The notes: a model not told the origin generated them from the sequence alone. A DNA stretch of 7,663 nt from an uncultured bacterium (GCA_938003595.1 CALKYH010000198.1:1-7663); one strand, 5' to 3'. Numbered from the stretch's first letter, positions 1-6,000 are shown. Made by a program: numbers and translations.

Positions 1-412
1 GCAGCGACATGATGGCGCCGCCGGGGACCCATCGGAACGCCAGAGTCTGCGCGGAACCGTTCTCGCCCGAGCCCACCGAGGCGCCGATGGCGTTCATGCC
101 GTGGACCAGCGTTTCGCCGCCGCCGAGCGAGCCCATGTTCATGCGCTCGCCGGCGTTCACGACGCCGTCGCCATTGAGGTCGATCCAGAGCTCGGCGGTG
201 TTGTTGGTGTCGCCGTCGCCGTTGTTCCAGGAGCCGATGGCGACATGCCCCAGCGCATTCACATCGACGCCGGCGCTGGCGTTCAGCCCCGCAGCGACGC
301 CGAGGTCGATGAGCTCGTACGCGGCGCCGCCGGCGAGCGCGTGCGTTGCGCTCAGTGTCGCGATGGCGCCGAGGAGCGCGGGCTTGCAGCAGGTCTGGAC
401 GGCGCTCGGCAT
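1..412 (-). CDS. HAF-repeat secreted protein, N-terminal part (cut by left window edge)
   Basis: This reading frame runs leftward off the window edge. It gives 137 residues from an ATG at 412 with no stop. A GGAGG ribosome site (complement of 420-424) lies 7 bases upstream and fixes the start. Residues 1-28 look like an export signal: a short N-region, a hydrophobic stretch (PALLGAIATL, 11-20) and a probable cleavage near ALA-GG (27-30). After it come segments typical of the HAF extracellular repeat family: ELIDLG (33-38), VNALGHVAIGS (51-61), GSLGGGE (94-100), HGMNAIG (104-110) and AFRWVPGGAIMSL (125-137). The family is named for this His/Ala-Phe-Arg-Trp pattern, and its function is not established. 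Between the repeat units is a textbook EF-hand loop, DLNGDGVVNAGE (78-89), so calcium binding is plausible. Export and HAF membership are well supported. The role is unknown, and the C-terminus, with any anchor, is outside the window. Confidence 0.85.
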   Translation of the reverse strand, partial: MPSAVQTCCKPALLGAIATLSATHALAGGAAYELIDLGVAAGLNASAGVDVNALGHVAIGSWNNGDGDTNNTAELWIDLNGDGVVNAGERMNMGSLGGGETLVHGMNAIGASVGSGENGSAQTLAFRWVPGGAIMSL

Positions 413-727
413 CGGGGAGCCTCCACGAAGGATCGCACGCCATGCTCGGCCCCGGACACGGGGTCGGTTGGGCGGGGCGGCGAAGCCACCAACGTACCGC
501 AGCGGGCCGGCTTTCAGAAGCCCAAAGTCCATGATTTCGCTCCGCCGGCCGCGCAGGATCACGCTTGTTGGGCGGGATCCTGCGAACCTCCCGATCGATC
601 CGTCGATTTCCCCTTCCATGGGCCCGCCGACCGGGTTACGCTGGGCCCAACGCCCGGTCATTGTCGGCCCGGCGGCTCGGAGACCGGCGCGTGGGGCGCC
701 GACCGGGGTTGGAAGGGAATAAACATC
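413..727. other. Divergent intergenic region, no gene seen
   Basis: This stretch separates two divergent genes for secreted proteins and must hold both promoters. I see no convincing coding frame. Open frames crossing it lack a ribosome site and are the product of high GC. On the left side, within the leader of the leftward gene, 447-454 and 459-466 can form an 8-bp hairpin with one G-U pair and a GACA loop. A perfect 9-bp inverted repeat at 552-584 is listed separately. I could not pick a clear sigma-70 promoter for either gene. The TTACGC sequence at 636-641 is only a weak -10 candidate for the rightward gene. Confidence 0.6.
552..584. repeat. Perfect 9-bp inverted repeat in a divergent promoter region
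   Basis: CGCAGGATC (552-560) and GATCCTGCG (576-584) are exact reverse complements separated by 15 bases. The element sits about midway between the divergent starts at 412 and 728. It has no T-tract on either side, so it does not look like a terminator. A regulator-binding dyad is possible. Chance cannot be excluded in DNA this rich in G, C and GATC. Confidence 0.4.
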
Positions 728-1381
728 ATGTCACCTGTGAGCACGGCTTGCGTCGCGGCCTCTGTTGTTGCGTTGAGCGGGGCCGCCTGGGGCGGCACGC
801 TGTCGATCGACTCGCGCATGGGCGGCGCCAGCTTCCTCGCGTCGGATTTCTCGGGCGTGGTAATGGACGACTGGACGACGCCGCCGGGGGCGGGCTCGTT
901 CTTCATCGACGAGGGAGTGGGCACGCCGAGCATGCTGACGGGCTCGTTCGCCAGCATGGCCTTTACATACATGCCGGGCGCCTCGATCACCGGCGGCGCC
1001 GCGCTCGATGGGTTCACGCTCACCGGCGGCGGCCATGTCGAGGGCCTGCTGCTGTTCGACGCGTTCTTCACGGTGACCTCGAGCTTTGACTACAGCTGGA
1101 GCACGGTGGTCTTCGACGCCGATCCCGGCACAAGCGCAGTGATCGAGTTGACGGGCCCCGGCGGCCTGGTGTCGACAGGCGCGGGGACCTTCGATCCCGG
1201 CGTCTACCACCTGGCGATCACGCTGAGCATGGTCACCGATCCGCCCCCGGGGCCGGCGGGGTTCTCGACGCATGTGCTGTTCGAGCTGATCATCCCCGCG
1301 CCGGGTTCGGCGTTGCTGCTCGGGGCGATGAGCCTCGCGGGAAGCCGGCGCAGACGCCGTGCTCCGGCCGGCCGCCAGTGA
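728..1381 (+). CDS. Exported protein with PEP-CTERM-type sorting tail
   Basis: The product is 217 residues. The ATG at 728 is chosen because GGAAGGGA (711-718) lies 9 bases upstream and the protein then opens directly with a signal peptide: hydrophobic ACVAASVVALSGAAW (7-21), likely cleaved near residues 20-23. The frame stays open upstream but there is no signal or ribosome site there. Residues 24-185 are a Gly/Ser/Thr-rich, probably beta-stranded body that I do not recognise (for example GGHVEGLLLFDAFFTVTSSF, 101-120). The end is a three-part sorting signal: IPAPGSA (189-195), a hydrophobic stretch (LLLGAMSLAG, 196-205) and an arginine cluster (207-211). In PEP-CTERM systems an exosortase in the inner membrane recognises and processes such tails. 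Here the Glu of the canonical PEP is replaced, giving PAP, as is common in Phycisphaerae. The export and sorting call is solid; the specific function is unknown. Confidence 0.85.
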   Translation: MSPVSTACVAASVVALSGAAWGGTLSIDSRMGGASFLASDFSGVVMDDWTTPPGAGSFFIDEGVGTPSMLTGSFASMAFTYMPGASITGGAALDGFTLTGGGHVEGLLLFDAFFTVTSSFDYSWSTVVFDADPGTSAVIELTGPGGLVSTGAGTFDPGVYHLAITLSMVTDPPPGPAGFSTHVLFELIIPAPGSALLLGAMSLAGSRRRRRAPAGRQ

Positions 1382-1451
1382 CGAGGCCGCGTCGGGGGCT
1401 CAGAGTTGTCGTGCCGCGTGTCATGGCGGCGACCAATAGGAGGTCGAACAG

Positions 1452-2321
1452 ATGACCGTACATTCGAACATTCGGAAGTGCTGGAGCGCTGGCGCGCTCT
1501 TGGCCGCGGCGCTGGCGGGGGCGGCCCCGCCGCTGCGCGCGGGGGACATTCTTGTGTTCTCCGGGACGGGCGCGGAGTTCGTCGCGGATGCGCAGACAAG
1601 CTTCCCGACCCAGCAGCCGACGCTCGACGGTGATCGCATGGTGCTGGCGGCGCCGGCGGACAATCAGGTCCTCGCGGCGCACGCGCTCTCCGTGCCGGGC
1701 GTCTACGGCTGCGCCTCGCGACCGATCGTCGTGACGATGTCGCTCACGCTGACGCGGTTGAGCGACGATTTCGATCCGGTCTTCCTCGTTCGGGCCGGCG
1801 ACGACGCGATCGGGGGGCAGGTCGGCGACAATCCCAACGGCAGCGCGCGTGTCATCACGGGAACCATCGCGAACAACATCCTTGAGGTCGCGAGCGATCC
1901 CTTCGTCTTTCAGGGAGCCGGATTTCCTGCGATCGGCGGGTCGCTCGACGCGCTGATCCAGGTGACGATCACGAGCGGCGGCACGAGCGTGCGCATCGCC
2001 TTCGGCAGCGCCGACCAGACGACACAGGTCGCCTCCACGCTCGACGGCGCGGCGGATCTCTCGTTCTTGCTCGTGGCGAACTCCGCCGTCGGCTCCGGCG
2101 AGATCTACGGCGTCGACGCGTTGGAGCTGTCGATCACGGCGCCGTCCGCGTGTGCGGAGGATGTCGACGGCGACGACGATGTGGATTTCGCCGACCTGAA
2201 CACGCTGCTGGGAGAGTTCAACACCTCCGGCGCCGATCTGATGGCCGACATCGACTGTGACGGAGATGTCGACTTCGCGGACCTGAACAGGCTGCTGAGC
2301 GTTTTCAACACCGCCTGCTGA
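1452..2321 (+). CDS. Exported protein with C-terminal dockerin-like (twin EF-hand) module
   Basis: The product is 289 residues. The start is set by AGGAGG (1438-1443), 8 bases before the ATG. Residues 1-30 form a signal peptide: basic N-region with R8 and K9, hydrophobic AGALLAAALAGAA (13-25), probable cleavage at LRA-GD. Residues 31-230 are a beta-rich domain of unknown type, with a lone Cys87. Residues 234-289 are a dockerin-like module with two Asp-rich loops. Loop 1 uses D237, D239, D241, D245 and D248; loop 2 uses D266, D268, D270, D274 and D277. Each loop is followed by a DFADLN helix, and Cys234 and the terminal Cys289 bracket the module. Cys269 inside loop 2 is an extra, unusual residue. 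The gene begins 70 bases after the preceding PEP-CTERM gene, so co-transcription is possible. The module type matches what is called a GC-type dockerin in planctomycete annotation. The enzymatic or binding role of the body is unknown. Confidence 0.87.
   Translation: MTVHSNIRKCWSAGALLAAALAGAAPPLRAGDILVFSGTGAEFVADAQTSFPTQQPTLDGDRMVLAAPADNQVLAAHALSVPGVYGCASRPIVVTMSLTLTRLSDDFDPVFLVRAGDDAIGGQVGDNPNGSARVITGTIANNILEVASDPFVFQGAGFPAIGGSLDALIQVTITSGGTSVRIAFGSADQTTQVASTLDGAADLSFLLVANSAVGSGEIYGVDALELSITAPSACAEDVDGDDDVDFADLNTLLGEFNTSGADLMADIDCDGDVDFADLNRLLSVFNTAC
2151..2318 (+). repeat. Dockerin-like module, copy 1 (56 codons)
   Basis: This segment encodes the last 56 residues of the protein at 1452-2321. 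It contains an internal tandem repeat: an Asp-rich loop plus DFADLN-xLL-xxFNT occurs twice. Compared residue by residue with the copy at 6601-6768, 42 of 56 positions agree with no gaps, and both start with Cys and end FNTAC. The rest of the two proteins shows no obvious similarity, so the tail is a modular unit. Confidence 0.85.
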
Positions 2322-2345
2322 GCGGGATGTCGCTCCTCGTGCGGG

Positions 2346-2375
2346 ATCCGGCGCGACGGCCGGAAAGCGCCGGAT
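2346..2375 (+). terminator. Hairpin terminator candidate after the dockerin protein gene
   Basis: ATCCGGCGC (2346-2354) pairs perfectly with GCGCCGGAT (2367-2375) around a 12-base loop, beginning 25 bases after the stop at 2321. Two further G-T pairs can extend the base of the stem. Only a short TT follows before GCG, so this is a strong hairpin with a weak T-tract. Factor-independent termination is likely but not certain. Confidence 0.5.
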
Positions 2376-2381
2376 TTGCGC

Positions 2382-2411
2382 TTGCACTCGATCCGGACGC
2401 GGTCGTACGAT
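2382..2411 (+). promoter_or_regulatory. Weak sigma-70-like promoter candidate for the 2555 gene
   Basis: TTGCAC (2382-2387) and TACGAT (2406-2411) are separated by 18 bases, resembling -35 and -10 boxes with 3 of 6 and 4 of 6 consensus matches. It lies just after the preceding hairpin and would give a leader of about 135 bases before the ATG at 2555. The remainder of the 233-base gap (2322-2554) shows only small GC hairpins, such as GCGGC-TGT-GCCGC, and no gene. Confidence 0.3.
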
Positions 2412-2554
2412 GGCCGCGCACGGGACAGCCTGGAGATGTGTGGGCGGTCGCAACTTCGTGGAGTCTCAACCCGCAGCGCGGCTGTGCCGCTCGGCGCCCA
2501 GCATCCCCTCGACATCGACTCGACGCTGCGGGGCAGCACGAGAGGAGTCGTCCG

Positions 2555-3460
2555 ATGCGTGCTTCGATCATTCGCGCGGCGAGCGTTGTCGCCGCGGCCG
2601 GGTTGCTCGCCCAGAGCGTGGAGGCCGGCGTGGCCGCGCCGGTGCAGTCGGTCCAGACGCCGGTCCAGACCTCCGGCGCCGGCGATCGCGACCTGGGGCT
2701 GATCATCGGCGCGGTGGCGGTGGGGATCGTTGCGGTGGCGGGGGGTGTGACCTATGTGATTGTGACACGCGGGGGGAAGGTGAAGGGCAAGGTCAAGGGG
2801 GGCGGCGTGGAGATGTCGGGCGAGGCGTGTCTGCCGCCGCCGCCGGCTCCCGGGGCCGAGGGTCCCGGCGACACCGTCATGCTCGATCCGCTGACGATCC
2901 CGGGCGCGAACATGGGGACGCAGACCTTGACGATGACCGATGGGGCGAGCGGCCAGGTGATGTTCAACGGCGGCGGCGACACGGACTACCTCGCCGGCGG
3001 GATGAAGAATGTGCAGTTCGACGGCTCGGTGGACGCGGACTTCTCGTTCATCGCGACCAGCGTCGAGGGCAAGGGCGGGCCGGTGTCGCTGGTCTTTGAC
3101 TTCGACGCCTCCACGATGTTGACGGCCTCGGTCACCGAGACGAACCCGTTGTCCGTTGGCTTCGCGCGGTTCAAGCTCTCCGGCGGCCTGCTCGACAGCG
3201 CCGGCGAGTACATGGGCGACCTGTTCAGCATCCAGCGCTCGGTGTCCGGCGTCGGCACCGAGTCCGAGACGCTCTCCGGGCCGTTCACCGTGGAGATCCC
3301 GGTGACGGCGCTCGAGGGGCTGGGCTCTTCGTTCGATGCGCGGTTCCACATCGACTTCCGCGGGCGCGGCGTGGGCGTCCCGGCGCCGGGCGCGGCGGCT
3401 CCGCTGCTGCTGCTGGGCGCATGGTTCGGCCGGCGTCGCAGACTGGAGATGGCGGCGTAG
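2555..3460 (+). CDS. PEP-CTERM-type exported protein with an additional internal membrane segment
   Basis: The product is 301 residues. The ATG at 2555 follows GAGGAG (2542-2547) by 7 bases. Layout: signal peptide 1-24 (RAASVVAAAGLLAQ core, probable VEA-G cleavage); a Val/Gln/Thr linker (25-40); a second hydrophobic helix, LGLIIGAVAVGIVAVAGGVT (47-66, continuing to about 70); a basic Gly-Lys stretch, GGKVKGKVKGGG (73-84); a proline run, CLPPPPAPG (92-100); and a soluble, acidic, probably beta-sandwich body (105-270). The end is the sorting signal VPAPGAAAP (275-283), hydrophobic LLLLGAWFG (284-292) and RRRR (293-296). The body is not one I recognise. A second membrane helix ahead of the sorting tail is unusual, because PEP-CTERM substrates are normally held only by the tail before processing. 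A candidate promoter lies upstream and a good terminator follows, so the gene is probably transcribed alone. Confidence 0.85.
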   Translation: MRASIIRAASVVAAAGLLAQSVEAGVAAPVQSVQTPVQTSGAGDRDLGLIIGAVAVGIVAVAGGVTYVIVTRGGKVKGKVKGGGVEMSGEACLPPPPAPGAEGPGDTVMLDPLTIPGANMGTQTLTMTDGASGQVMFNGGGDTDYLAGGMKNVQFDGSVDADFSFIATSVEGKGGPVSLVFDFDASTMLTASVTETNPLSVGFARFKLSGGLLDSAGEYMGDLFSIQRSVSGVGTESETLSGPFTVEIPVTALEGLGSSFDARFHIDFRGRGVGVPAPGAAAPLLLLGAWFGRRRRLEMAA

Positions 3461-3491
3461 CGCTGGTCCTCGAGAGTTGACGCCTCGACCC

Positions 3492-3529
3492 GGGGTCCGT
3501 CGGTCCAATCGCCGGCGGGCCCCTTCCTC
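3492..3529 (+). terminator. Rightward rho-independent terminator
   Basis: GGGGTCCGTCGG (3492-3503) pairs over 12 positions with CCGGCGGGCCCC (3512-3523) around the 8-base loop 3504-3511. Two of the pairs are G-U, which form only in RNA read rightward; leftward RNA would have two A-C mismatches. A pyrimidine-rich tail, TTCCTCATT, follows (3524-3532). It sits 31 bases past the stop at 3460 and before the convergent monooxygenase gene ends at 3547, so it is well placed to stop transcription into the antisense of that gene. Confidence 0.65.
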
Positions 3530-3546
3530 ATTACTGTCAGCGTCGG

Positions 3547-4686
3547 TCAGCCGGGCATGTTCGGCAGGTCGTGATCAAGCCCCGCCACCGTCTGCAGGAG
3601 CCGCCGGCGCACGGGGGCGATGCGCATCGCGATCGACGGCGCCGGCGTGCGCTGCAGGAACGACAGCGGCGACTCGCCCGCGATCAGGCGCGTGATGAAC
3701 TCCACGCGCCGCACCACGCCGGAGTCGACCGCGCGCCGGGCGTTCTCGTAACTGGAGAGTTCGCCCCGTGCGGCCAGGTCGGCGAAGACATAGGCGTCCT
3801 CGACGCCCAGGTTCATGCCGCGGGCGCCGATGGGGGAGTGGATGTGCGACGCGTCGCCGGCGAGAGAGACCCGCCCGTGCTGGAACCGGCTCGCGAGCCG
3901 GTGCGACACCTGGAACGACGATTCCCACGCCGGCGCGGCCGCGGCCTCGGCGCCTGCCACACGAAGCTGGGCGATCGGGTCCTCCCGGTCGGTGATCAGG
4001 CGCCAGATCGGCCGGGCCGGCTCGCTGCGGATGTCTGTGACGACGGGAATCAGGGCCAGGAATCCGCCGCCCTTGAGCAGATAGCCGTAGGCCCTGTCCC
4101 GTTCGAGCGGGGACCGAAGCGCGACATCGGCCAGGCGCCAGGTCCGGCGCATCTTCGAGCCGGGGAACTCGGCGCCGATCGTCGCGCGCACCACGCTTCG
4201 CGCCCCGTCGGCGCCCAGGATCCACGGGCAGGCGACCGTCTCCGTCACGCCGTGGCGTTCGATCGTCGCCCCGCCGAGTTCGCCCTGTTCGCGGCAGCCG
4301 GTGAACCTGGCGCCTCGCTCGACCCGCACGCCGCGCTCGGCGAGCGCCTCTTCGAGCAAGCGCTCCGAGACGGCCTGCGACAGCGCGAGCATGAAGGGTC
4401 GCGTGTGACGAAGGTCGCTGAAGTCGGGCGCGGTGATGAGGCGATCGCCCCTGCGGAAGGAGGCGCCGCGAAGCCGCCCGCCGCGCTCCAGCATGCGGGC
4501 CGAGACGCCGGTGTGCTCGAGCAGGTCGAGCGTGCGCGGATTGACGGCCAGGGCGCGCGACTGATGGATCGGGTGCGGCTCGTGATCGGCTTCGATGATG
4601 CGGGCCGTCACGCCCCGGTGCGAGAGGAACAGCGCCGCGGCGAGTCCGACCGGGCCCGCGCCGACGATCAGAGGGATGGGGTCCAC
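3547..4686 (-). CDS. FAD-dependent monooxygenase of the aromatic hydroxylase (PheA/TfdB-like) family
   Basis: The product is 379 residues from a GTG at 4686. Three signatures of class A flavoprotein hydroxylases are in order. First is a Rossmann dinucleotide fold, IVGAGPVGLAAALFL (7-21), with acidic E32 at the end of strand 2. Second is the DG motif, GADGARSVVR (158-167). Third is the GD motif, LAGDASHIHSPIGARGMNLG (275-294), which binds the FAD ribityl chain. Arg44 in HQSRALAVNPRT is the conserved family residue. Members use NAD(P)H and oxygen to hydroxylate phenols, antibiotics or related ring compounds; the substrate here cannot be told. The chain is shorter than phenol hydroxylases and lacks their extra C-terminal thioredoxin-like domain. 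An ATG farther upstream at 4785 would overlap the divergent osmC start and add a non-conserved 33-residue leader, so I reject it. No Shine-Dalgarno precedes the GTG. Confidence 0.88.
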   Translation of the reverse strand: MDPIPLIVGAGPVGLAAALFLSHRGVTARIIEADHEPHPIHQSRALAVNPRTLDLLEHTGVSARMLERGGRLRGASFRRGDRLITAPDFSDLRHTRPFMLALSQAVSERLLEEALAERGVRVERGARFTGCREQGELGGATIERHGVTETVACPWILGADGARSVVRATIGAEFPGSKMRRTWRLADVALRSPLERDRAYGYLLKGGGFLALIPVVTDIRSEPARPIWRLITDREDPIAQLRVAGAEAAAAPAWESSFQVSHRLASRFQHGRVSLAGDASHIHSPIGARGMNLGVEDAYVFADLAARGELSSYENARRAVDSGVVRRVEFITRLIAGESPLSFLQRTPAPSIAMRIAPVRRRLLQTVAGLDHDLPNMPG

Positions 4687-4760
4687 GGGGACACATCTTA
4701 ACTGCGGCGCGCGGAGCTCTGGCGATAGGATGAGGCGACACCCACCAAGGAGATCACGAC
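4687..4760. promoter_or_regulatory. Divergent promoter region between monooxygenase and osmC
   Basis: These 74 bases must drive both genes. Leftward, TAAGAT (complement of 4695-4700) ends 8 bases before the GTG at 4686. That places the expected transcript start at or next to the start codon. Rightward, TAGGAT (4726-4731) would start transcription near 4738, giving a leader of about 23 bases that contains AAGGAG (4747-4752). Neither has a good -35 box. I see no clear OhrR or OxyR type palindrome; GAGCTC near 4713-4718 is only a 6-base palindrome. Confidence 0.4.
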
Positions 4761-5189
4761 ATGACCATCCGCAAGGCCGAGGCACACTGGGAAGGCGACC
4801 TGATGAGCGGCAAGGGGCGCGTGAAGACCGAGAGCGGCGCGCTCGACGCGCCGTACTCGTTCAAGACGCGCATGGAGAACGAGAAGGGCACCAACCCGGA
4901 GGAGCTCATCGGCGCCGCGCACGCCGGGTGCTTCACGATGGCCCTCTGCGCGCGCCTGACGCAGGCGGGCATGAAGCCCACGCGCATCGACACCACCGCC
5001 GATGTCCAGTTCGACAAGGTCGAGGGCGGCTTCACGATCTCCGCGATCCGCCTGCGGACGCGCGCGACGATCCCCGGCGTCGACGCCGCGGCGTTCAAGT
5101 CTCACGCCGACGAGGCCAAGCGCACCTGCCCCGTCTCCAAGGCGCTGGCCGGGACCAAGATCGAGCTCGACGCGGCCCTGGAAGGTTGA
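4761..5189 (+). CDS. osmC: OsmC-type thiol peroxidase (organic hydroperoxide resistance)
   Basis: The product is 142 residues, the normal length for OsmC. AAGGAG (4747-4752) lies 8 bases before the ATG. The protein follows Escherichia coli OsmC, as I recall that sequence, along its whole length: MTIRKAEAHWEGDLMSGKG at the start, ENEKGTNPEELIGAAHAGCF (39-58), IDTTADVQFDKVEGGF (76-91) and CPVSKAL (123-129). The two redox cysteines are Cys57, in the buried helix after the conserved EE (47-48), and Cys123. Together they reduce organic hydroperoxides through a sulfenic acid and disulfide cycle in the cytoplasm; the active site forms at the interface of a homodimer. OsmC is usually induced by osmotic or stationary-phase stress, but no regulator site is visible here. 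The next gene starts 7 bases after the stop, so the two are probably one operon. This is the most confident assignment in the window. Confidence 0.96.
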   Translation: MTIRKAEAHWEGDLMSGKGRVKTESGALDAPYSFKTRMENEKGTNPEELIGAAHAGCFTMALCARLTQAGMKPTRIDTTADVQFDKVEGGFTISAIRLRTRATIPGVDAAAFKSHADEAKRTCPVSKALAGTKIELDAALEG

Positions 5190-5196
5190 CGGCCCC

Positions 5197-5922
5197 GTGA
5201 CCGCGCCTTCCTCCGCTCCCTGGACCGCCCGCCGGGCCAGCCCGCAGGATCGTGCGCCGAGGGTCGTCCTTCTGGCGCTGCTCGCCGCCACTGCGGCGTT
5301 CGGCGTTGGTGGGTCGATGCTGGGTCGCGACACGCGCGAGAGGTCTCACTCCGAGGCGGGATGGATCGAGCAGGGCTCGATCGTTCTCTGGGCCGCCCTC
5401 GCGGCGCTTGTGCTGGTCCGGCTCCGCCCGCCGACGGTTGGTTCCATCGCGGGGGCGATCGTCTGCCTCGGCGGCGCGGCGCGCGAGGCCGACCTGCACA
5501 AGCGCTTCACCGAATACAGCGTGCTCAAGGTCGGCTTCTACCTCAAGGACGAGTATCCTCTGGATCAGCGCGCGCTCTTCGGCGCTTTCTTCATCGTGCT
5601 GCTGACGAGCCTGATCACGCTGGGAATCGCGATGCTCCAGGCCGCCCGGGGCGCCGGCAAGCCCACGCCGGCGTGGCTGAAGGTCGGGGCGATCGGCATG
5701 GCCCTGCTCGTGATGTCGAAGCTCATGGACCGGGCGCCCGGGATGCTGAAGGACCTCAACGGCCATGTGCTCGACGAGCGATGGAGCGGCCCGCTCAAGC
5801 TGCTGGAGGAGGGCTACGAGCTGGCGCTGCCGGTGGTGTTCGGGGTCGCGGTGTGGCTGTACGGCGGGGTTCGTCAGAGCCGGGAGAGCGGCGGCGTGCG
5901 CGCGGCCGTTGGGGCGAACTGA
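5197..5922 (+). CDS. Multi-pass inner-membrane protein of unknown function, co-operonic with osmC
   Basis: The product is 241 residues from a GTG at 5197. GGAAGG (5180-5185) overlaps the last codons of osmC and lies 11 bases upstream. The frame stays open to the left inside osmC, but that part is antisense-like shadow without a ribosome site. Probable membrane helices are at about 21-41, 57-76, 80-95, 126-148, 161-177 and 208-223. Between helices 3 and 4 is a charged loop, AREADLHKRFTEYSVLK-FY (95-115). Between helices 5 and 6 is another, KLMDRAPGMLKDL (175-187), and helix 6 is preceded by LKLLEEGYELALP (200-212). These polar E/D-rich segments resemble an uncharacterised proteobacterial membrane protein family, from memory only. 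The function is unknown. The 7-base gap implies co-transcription and perhaps translational coupling with osmC, which hints at a stress-linked or envelope role. Confidence 0.78.
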   Translation: MTAPSSAPWTARRASPQDRAPRVVLLALLAATAAFGVGGSMLGRDTRERSHSEAGWIEQGSIVLWAALAALVLVRLRPPTVGSIAGAIVCLGGAAREADLHKRFTEYSVLKVGFYLKDEYPLDQRALFGAFFIVLLTSLITLGIAMLQAARGAGKPTPAWLKVGAIGMALLVMSKLMDRAPGMLKDLNGHVLDERWSGPLKLLEEGYELALPVVFGVAVWLYGGVRQSRESGGVRAAVGAN

Positions 5923-5932
5923 GCAGATCATG

Positions 5933-5961
5933 CTGGCATTTGCCGGCCGTCGATTTATGAT
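5933..5961 (+). promoter_or_regulatory. Sigma-70-like promoter candidate for the 6001 gene
   Basis: CTGGCA (5933-5938) and TATGAT (5956-5961) are spaced by exactly 17 bases, with 4 of 6 and 5 of 6 consensus matches. This is the best promoter-like pair I found in the window. It begins 10 bases after the stop of the membrane protein gene. Transcription would start near 5968, about 30 bases before the ATG at 6001. Confidence 0.45.
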
Positions 5962-6000
5962 GGCGGCTGGTTGATCGCGGCACTCGTACGGGAGGCGCCC

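Noticed and set aside
101..727. Upstream extension of the first PEP-CTERM gene
   Set aside because: The frame is open but antisense to the HAF gene, has no signal or ribosome site, and the ATG at 728 has both.
2151..2318. Evidence for a cellulosome
   Set aside because: Only dockerin-like modules are present. There is no cohesin, scaffoldin or glycoside hydrolase domain in the window, and planctomycete tails of this kind are widespread without cellulosomes.
2105..3508. Long leftward open frame spanning the dockerin gene end and the PEP-CTERM gene
   Set aside because: The frame is Arg/His/Ala-rich with no domain or signal and no ribosome site. It runs opposite two genes with clear signal peptides, ribosome sites and sorting tails, so it is a high-GC shadow.
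3571..4701. Rightward 376-codon open frame antisense to the monooxygenase
   Set aside because: It has no recognisable motif, and the opposite strand carries all three flavoprotein motifs in order. Open antisense frames are expected at this GC content.
4687..4785. N-terminal extension of the monooxygenase to an ATG at 4785
   Set aside because: It would overlap the divergent osmC start and its ribosome site, and add a leader before a Rossmann motif that normally begins within the first few residues.
5002..5196. N-terminal extension of the membrane protein into osmC
   Set aside because: It overlaps osmC out of frame with Ser/Arg-rich nonsense, and the GTG at 5197 has a ribosome site and leads straight to the first membrane helix.
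5934..5945. Sigma-54-like TGGCA / TTGCC
   Set aside because: The two elements are directly adjacent instead of being separated by the spacer that sigma-54 promoters need.
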